A DNA stretch of 64,000 bases from Bradyrhizobium sp. WBOS07 (GTDB lineage Bacteria > Pseudomonadota > Alphaproteobacteria > Rhizobiales > Xanthobacteraceae), in assembly GCF_024585165.1 (NCBI RefSeq), contig NZ_CP029008.1:186001-250000 (forward strand), written 5' to 3'. Each line of letters opens with the position of its first letter. Within the stretch, counting starts at the first letter, position 1. The notes below the pieces were generated by a model. That model was not told the origin of the DNA and ran no database searches. It worked only from the letters and a program-made list of their open reading frames with translations. Below, piece after piece: positions 61,882-64,000 of the stretch. Position numbers and translations under genes: made by a program.

Positions 61882-63120
61882 ATGGCGGACGCTTTAGAAC
61901 GACAGGCCCGCTCCCTGCTCAGCGCAGGAGCGGTGCGCGCGCGTGCCGGACAGATGCTCGATATCGGCCTTGCCGGCGGCTTGCGCCACTTCACTGTTGA
62001 TCTCGACCGCATGGATGGTGTCGCGGAGGCCGTGCTCGCGGTGACGCGACGGGCCTATCCGACGCTGGAGATTCCGTTCCATGCGCGCTGGCGGCATTTT
62101 GTGACCGGCGGCATCGACCGCTGGGCGCGGCTTGCCGACGCTGCATCGTGGCCGGACCGCGCGGCACGGGCGCGGGCCGAGTTTGATCTTGCCATCGTCA
62201 GCGTGCTGCTCGACGCCGGCGCGGGCGCAGCGTGGCGATATCGCGATGCTGCCAGCGGCGCAAGCATCGGCCGATCCGAGGGACTTGCGATCGCGAGCCT
62301 CGACATGTTCGCGGGCGGCCTGTTCTCGGGCGACGCCCGCGCGCCGTTCAGGGCCGATGCGGAGGTGCTGGCAAGACTGCCGCTGGCCTCCCTCACCCCC
62401 GCCTTTCAGGTCAGCGATGCCAATCCGCTGCTCGGCCTCGAGGGACGCGTCGACCTGCTGCGGCGCCTGGGCACATTGACGGCGGAGCGCGCAGACGTGT
62501 TCGGCCTGCGCGACACGCCACGGCCGGGCTGCCTGTTCGATCACATCGCGGCGCAGGCAAATGGCGGCACCGTTGCCGCGCCTGCGATCCTCGCCGCGGT
62601 GCTGAACCAGCTCGGACCGATCTGGCCCTCGCGGCTCGAGCTTGGAGGCGTGCCGCTCGGCGATTGCTGGCGCCATCCCGCGCTCAGGGCCGACGACGCA
62701 ACGGCGGGCCTCGTGCCGCTGCACAAGCTGTCGCAATGGCTGAGCTATTCGCTGATCGAGCCGCTGCAGCGCGCCGGTCTCGACGTCACCGAGATCGACG
62801 GCCTGACCGGGCTGGCCGAATATCGCAATGGCGGCCTATTCGTCGATCACGGGGTGCTGCGCCTGCGCGATGGCGCCGATGCCGGGCGCGCGCATGCGGT
62901 GGATTCGCTGCTGGTCGTGGAATGGCGGGCGCTGACGGTCGCACTGCTGGACCGGCTTGCCGATCTGGTTCGCGCCAAGCTCGGCCGCACGCCGCAGACC
63001 TTGCCGCTCGCCAGCATCCTGGAAGGCGGCACCTGGGCGGCCGGCCGCGCCATCGCTTTCGCCCGCCGTCCCGACGGCTCGCCGCCGCTCAAGGTGATCA
63101 GCGACGGCACGGTTTTCTAA
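61882..63120 (+). CDS. DUF1688 protein, URC4-like
   Basis: 412 residues from MADALERQARSLLSAGAVRA at 61882. The family block LFSGDARAPFRADAEVLARL and the later DCWRHPALRADDATAGLVPL and HKLSQWLSYSLIEPLQRAGL mark DUF1688. In yeast URC4 of this family is essential for uracil breakdown, but its chemistry was not settled as far as I know. It is co-transcribed with the GCH-II gene. No signal peptide; the sequence is mostly helical. A palindromic repeat separates it from the uracil phosphoribosyltransferase-like gene. Confidence 0.88.
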   Translation: MADALERQARSLLSAGAVRARAGQMLDIGLAGGLRHFTVDLDRMDGVAEAVLAVTRRAYPTLEIPFHARWRHFVTGGIDRWARLADAASWPDRAARARAEFDLAIVSVLLDAGAGAAWRYRDAASGASIGRSEGLAIASLDMFAGGLFSGDARAPFRADAEVLARLPLASLTPAFQVSDANPLLGLEGRVDLLRRLGTLTAERADVFGLRDTPRPGCLFDHIAAQANGGTVAAPAILAAVLNQLGPIWPSRLELGGVPLGDCWRHPALRADDATAGLVPLHKLSQWLSYSLIEPLQRAGLDVTEIDGLTGLAEYRNGGLFVDHGVLRLRDGADAGRAHAVDSLLVVEWRALTVALLDRLADLVRAKLGRTPQTLPLASILEGGTWAAGRAIAFARRPDGSPPLKVISDGTVF

Positions 63121-63321
63121 ACCCTCTCCCCTTGTGGGAGAGGGTGGCTTCGCAAAGCGAAGCCGGGTGAGGGGTTCTCTCCGCGAATCCATCTCCCAGT
63201 GAAGTTCGCGGAGAGAACCCCTCATCCGGCGCCGTAGCCGAAGCTACGCTTCGGCGCTTTTGAGAACGGCGGCCTGAAGGCCGCCTATACCACCTTCTCC
63301 CACAAGGGGAGAAGGAAGAAA
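63121..63321. repeat. Palindromic intergenic repeat with an inserted second palindrome
   Basis: Opens ACCCTCTCCCCTTGTGGGAG and closes CTCCCACAAGGGGAGAAGGA, as in the 42731 and 58984 copies. About 60 bp in the right half (roughly 63230-63290) have no counterpart in those copies. That insert contains GCCGAAGCTACGCTTCGGC, a palindrome, and GGCGGCCTGAAGGCCGCC. Confidence 0.85.
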
Positions 63322-63329
63322 GGCATCCC

Positions 63330-63959
63330 ATGGAAGGCGTCACGATCGTCGATCATCCGCTGGTGCAGCACAAGCTGACCCTGGTGCGGGACAAGTCAAT
63401 CTCGACCAAATCGTTCAGGGAGTTGATCAAGGAGATCGGCATGCTGCTCTGCTACGAGGTGACGCGCGATCTGCCGCTCGCCGACACCGTGATCGAGACG
63501 CCGCTGGCGACGATGCATTCGGCCAAGATCGCCGGCAAGAAGCTGGTGTTCGTGCCGATGCTGCGGGCCGGCACGACCTTCGTCGACGGCATGATGGACC
63601 TGGTGCCGACCGCGCGCGTCGCCCATATCGGGCTCTACCGCGAGCCGCACAGCTTTGCCGCGGTCGAGTATTTCTTCAAATCGCCCTCCGACCTCAGCGA
63701 GCGCCTCGCCATCGTGGTGACGCCGGTGGTCGCGACCGCCAACACGGCCGTGGCCGCGATCGACCGGCTGAAGGAGCGCGGCGCCAGGGACATCCGCCTC
63801 GCCTGCCTGATCGCAGCCCCGGAAGGACTGGAGCGGTTACGCGGACTGCATCCCGACGTGCCGATCTGGACCGCGGCGGTGGACGAGGGTCTCGACGAGA
63901 ACGGCTTCATCCTGCCCGGCCTTGGCGATGCCGGCGACCGCGCCTACGGAACGCGATAG
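63330..63959 (+). CDS. upp: Uracil phosphoribosyltransferase homologue with altered PRPP loop
   Basis: 209 residues, colinear with Upp over the full length: [20 protein letters not shown] at the start, [19 protein letters not shown] in the middle, and the uracil-binding end [18 protein letters not shown] intact. The PRPP loop, DPMLATGGS in E. coli, reads TPVVATANT at 131-139, so the acidic residue and both glycines are lost. The usual role is making UMP from uracil and PRPP. In this cluster the protein may serve URC-type uracil catabolism, where a UPRT homologue is also needed, or may have changed activity. Confidence 0.85.
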   Translation: MEGVTIVDHPLVQHKLTLVRDKSISTKSFRELIKEIGMLLCYEVTRDLPLADTVIETPLATMHSAKIAGKKLVFVPMLRAGTTFVDGMMDLVPTARVAHIGLYREPHSFAAVEYFFKSPSDLSERLAIVVTPVVATANTAVAAIDRLKERGARDIRLACLIAAPEGLERLRGLHPDVPIWTAAVDEGLDENGFILPGLGDAGDRAYGTR

Positions 63960-64000
63960 GTCTCTCGGCGGCGTTCCACCCGTTTAGGAACGCCTTCGAT

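Overview
The window looks like a chromosomal segment of a Bradyrhizobium-type alphaproteobacterium (Nitrobacteraceae). The signs are very high GC, a CtrA/ChpT cell-cycle relay, rhizobial palindromic repeats, and gene families typical of this group (DUF6894, EipA/DUF1134, long GTP cyclohydrolase II next to DUF1688). This assignment comes from recognising families by eye; no search was run. No phage, insertion sequence, plasmid gene or CRISPR array is visible.

Layout. 1-3.5 kb: the N-terminal part of a polysaccharide flippase, a Tat-exported GH10 xylanase and a DUF6492 protein. 3.6-11.6 kb: an acetylpolyamine amidohydrolase-like enzyme, an SMP-30 protein overlapping a haem-c glucose/sorbosone-dehydrogenase-like protein, two small proteins, an enoyl-CoA hydratase, a gamma-glutamyltransferase and a His-rich secreted peptide. 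11.6-19.4 kb: an amine/amino-acid catabolic block with a PuuB-like oxidase, a polar amino-acid ABC transporter, two XRE-cupin (PuuR-like) regulators, DadA and a class III aminotransferase. 19.7-25.8 kb: a PaoABC-like molybdenum aldehyde oxidoreductase operon with a divergent TetR regulator and a clear operator palindrome, then an MFS transporter. 25.9-30.3 kb: a copper-handling operon (His-rich protein, lipoprotein, TolC-like protein, multicopper oxidase, cupredoxin, CusF-like protein).

30.4-47.4 kb is the motility and cell-cycle core: flhA, an ECF sigma/anti-sigma pair, fliJ, fliI, ctrA, a DUF350/Ser-rich/ATP-grasp trio, then cheR, cheB, a cheY-like gene, an unusual Hpt-CheW chimera where cheA and cheW are expected, and chpT. 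Both ctrA and its phosphotransferase chpT lie here. The ctrA upstream region carries six GANTC sites within 191 bp, and a CtrA-like box lies upstream of flhA.

47.5-60.3 kb: cysQ, a YHS-domain protein, an eipA-like gene, a coiled-coil membrane-anchored protein, tRNA-Val(CAC), an SDR, a membrane protein, a GreA-like factor, small hypotheticals, a ThDP enzyme, an L,D-transpeptidase, a DUF2927 protein and a threonine-synthase-like enzyme. 60.6-64 kb: a uracil-catabolism (URC-type) cluster of GTP cyclohydrolase II, DUF1688 and a uracil phosphoribosyltransferase homologue whose PRPP loop is degenerate.

Most intergenic gaps over 100 bp hold one of several palindromic repeat families. The two observations I would check first are the Hpt-CheW fusion at 45.5-46.5 kb and the uracil phosphoribosyltransferase-like protein with the altered PRPP loop at 63.3 kb.
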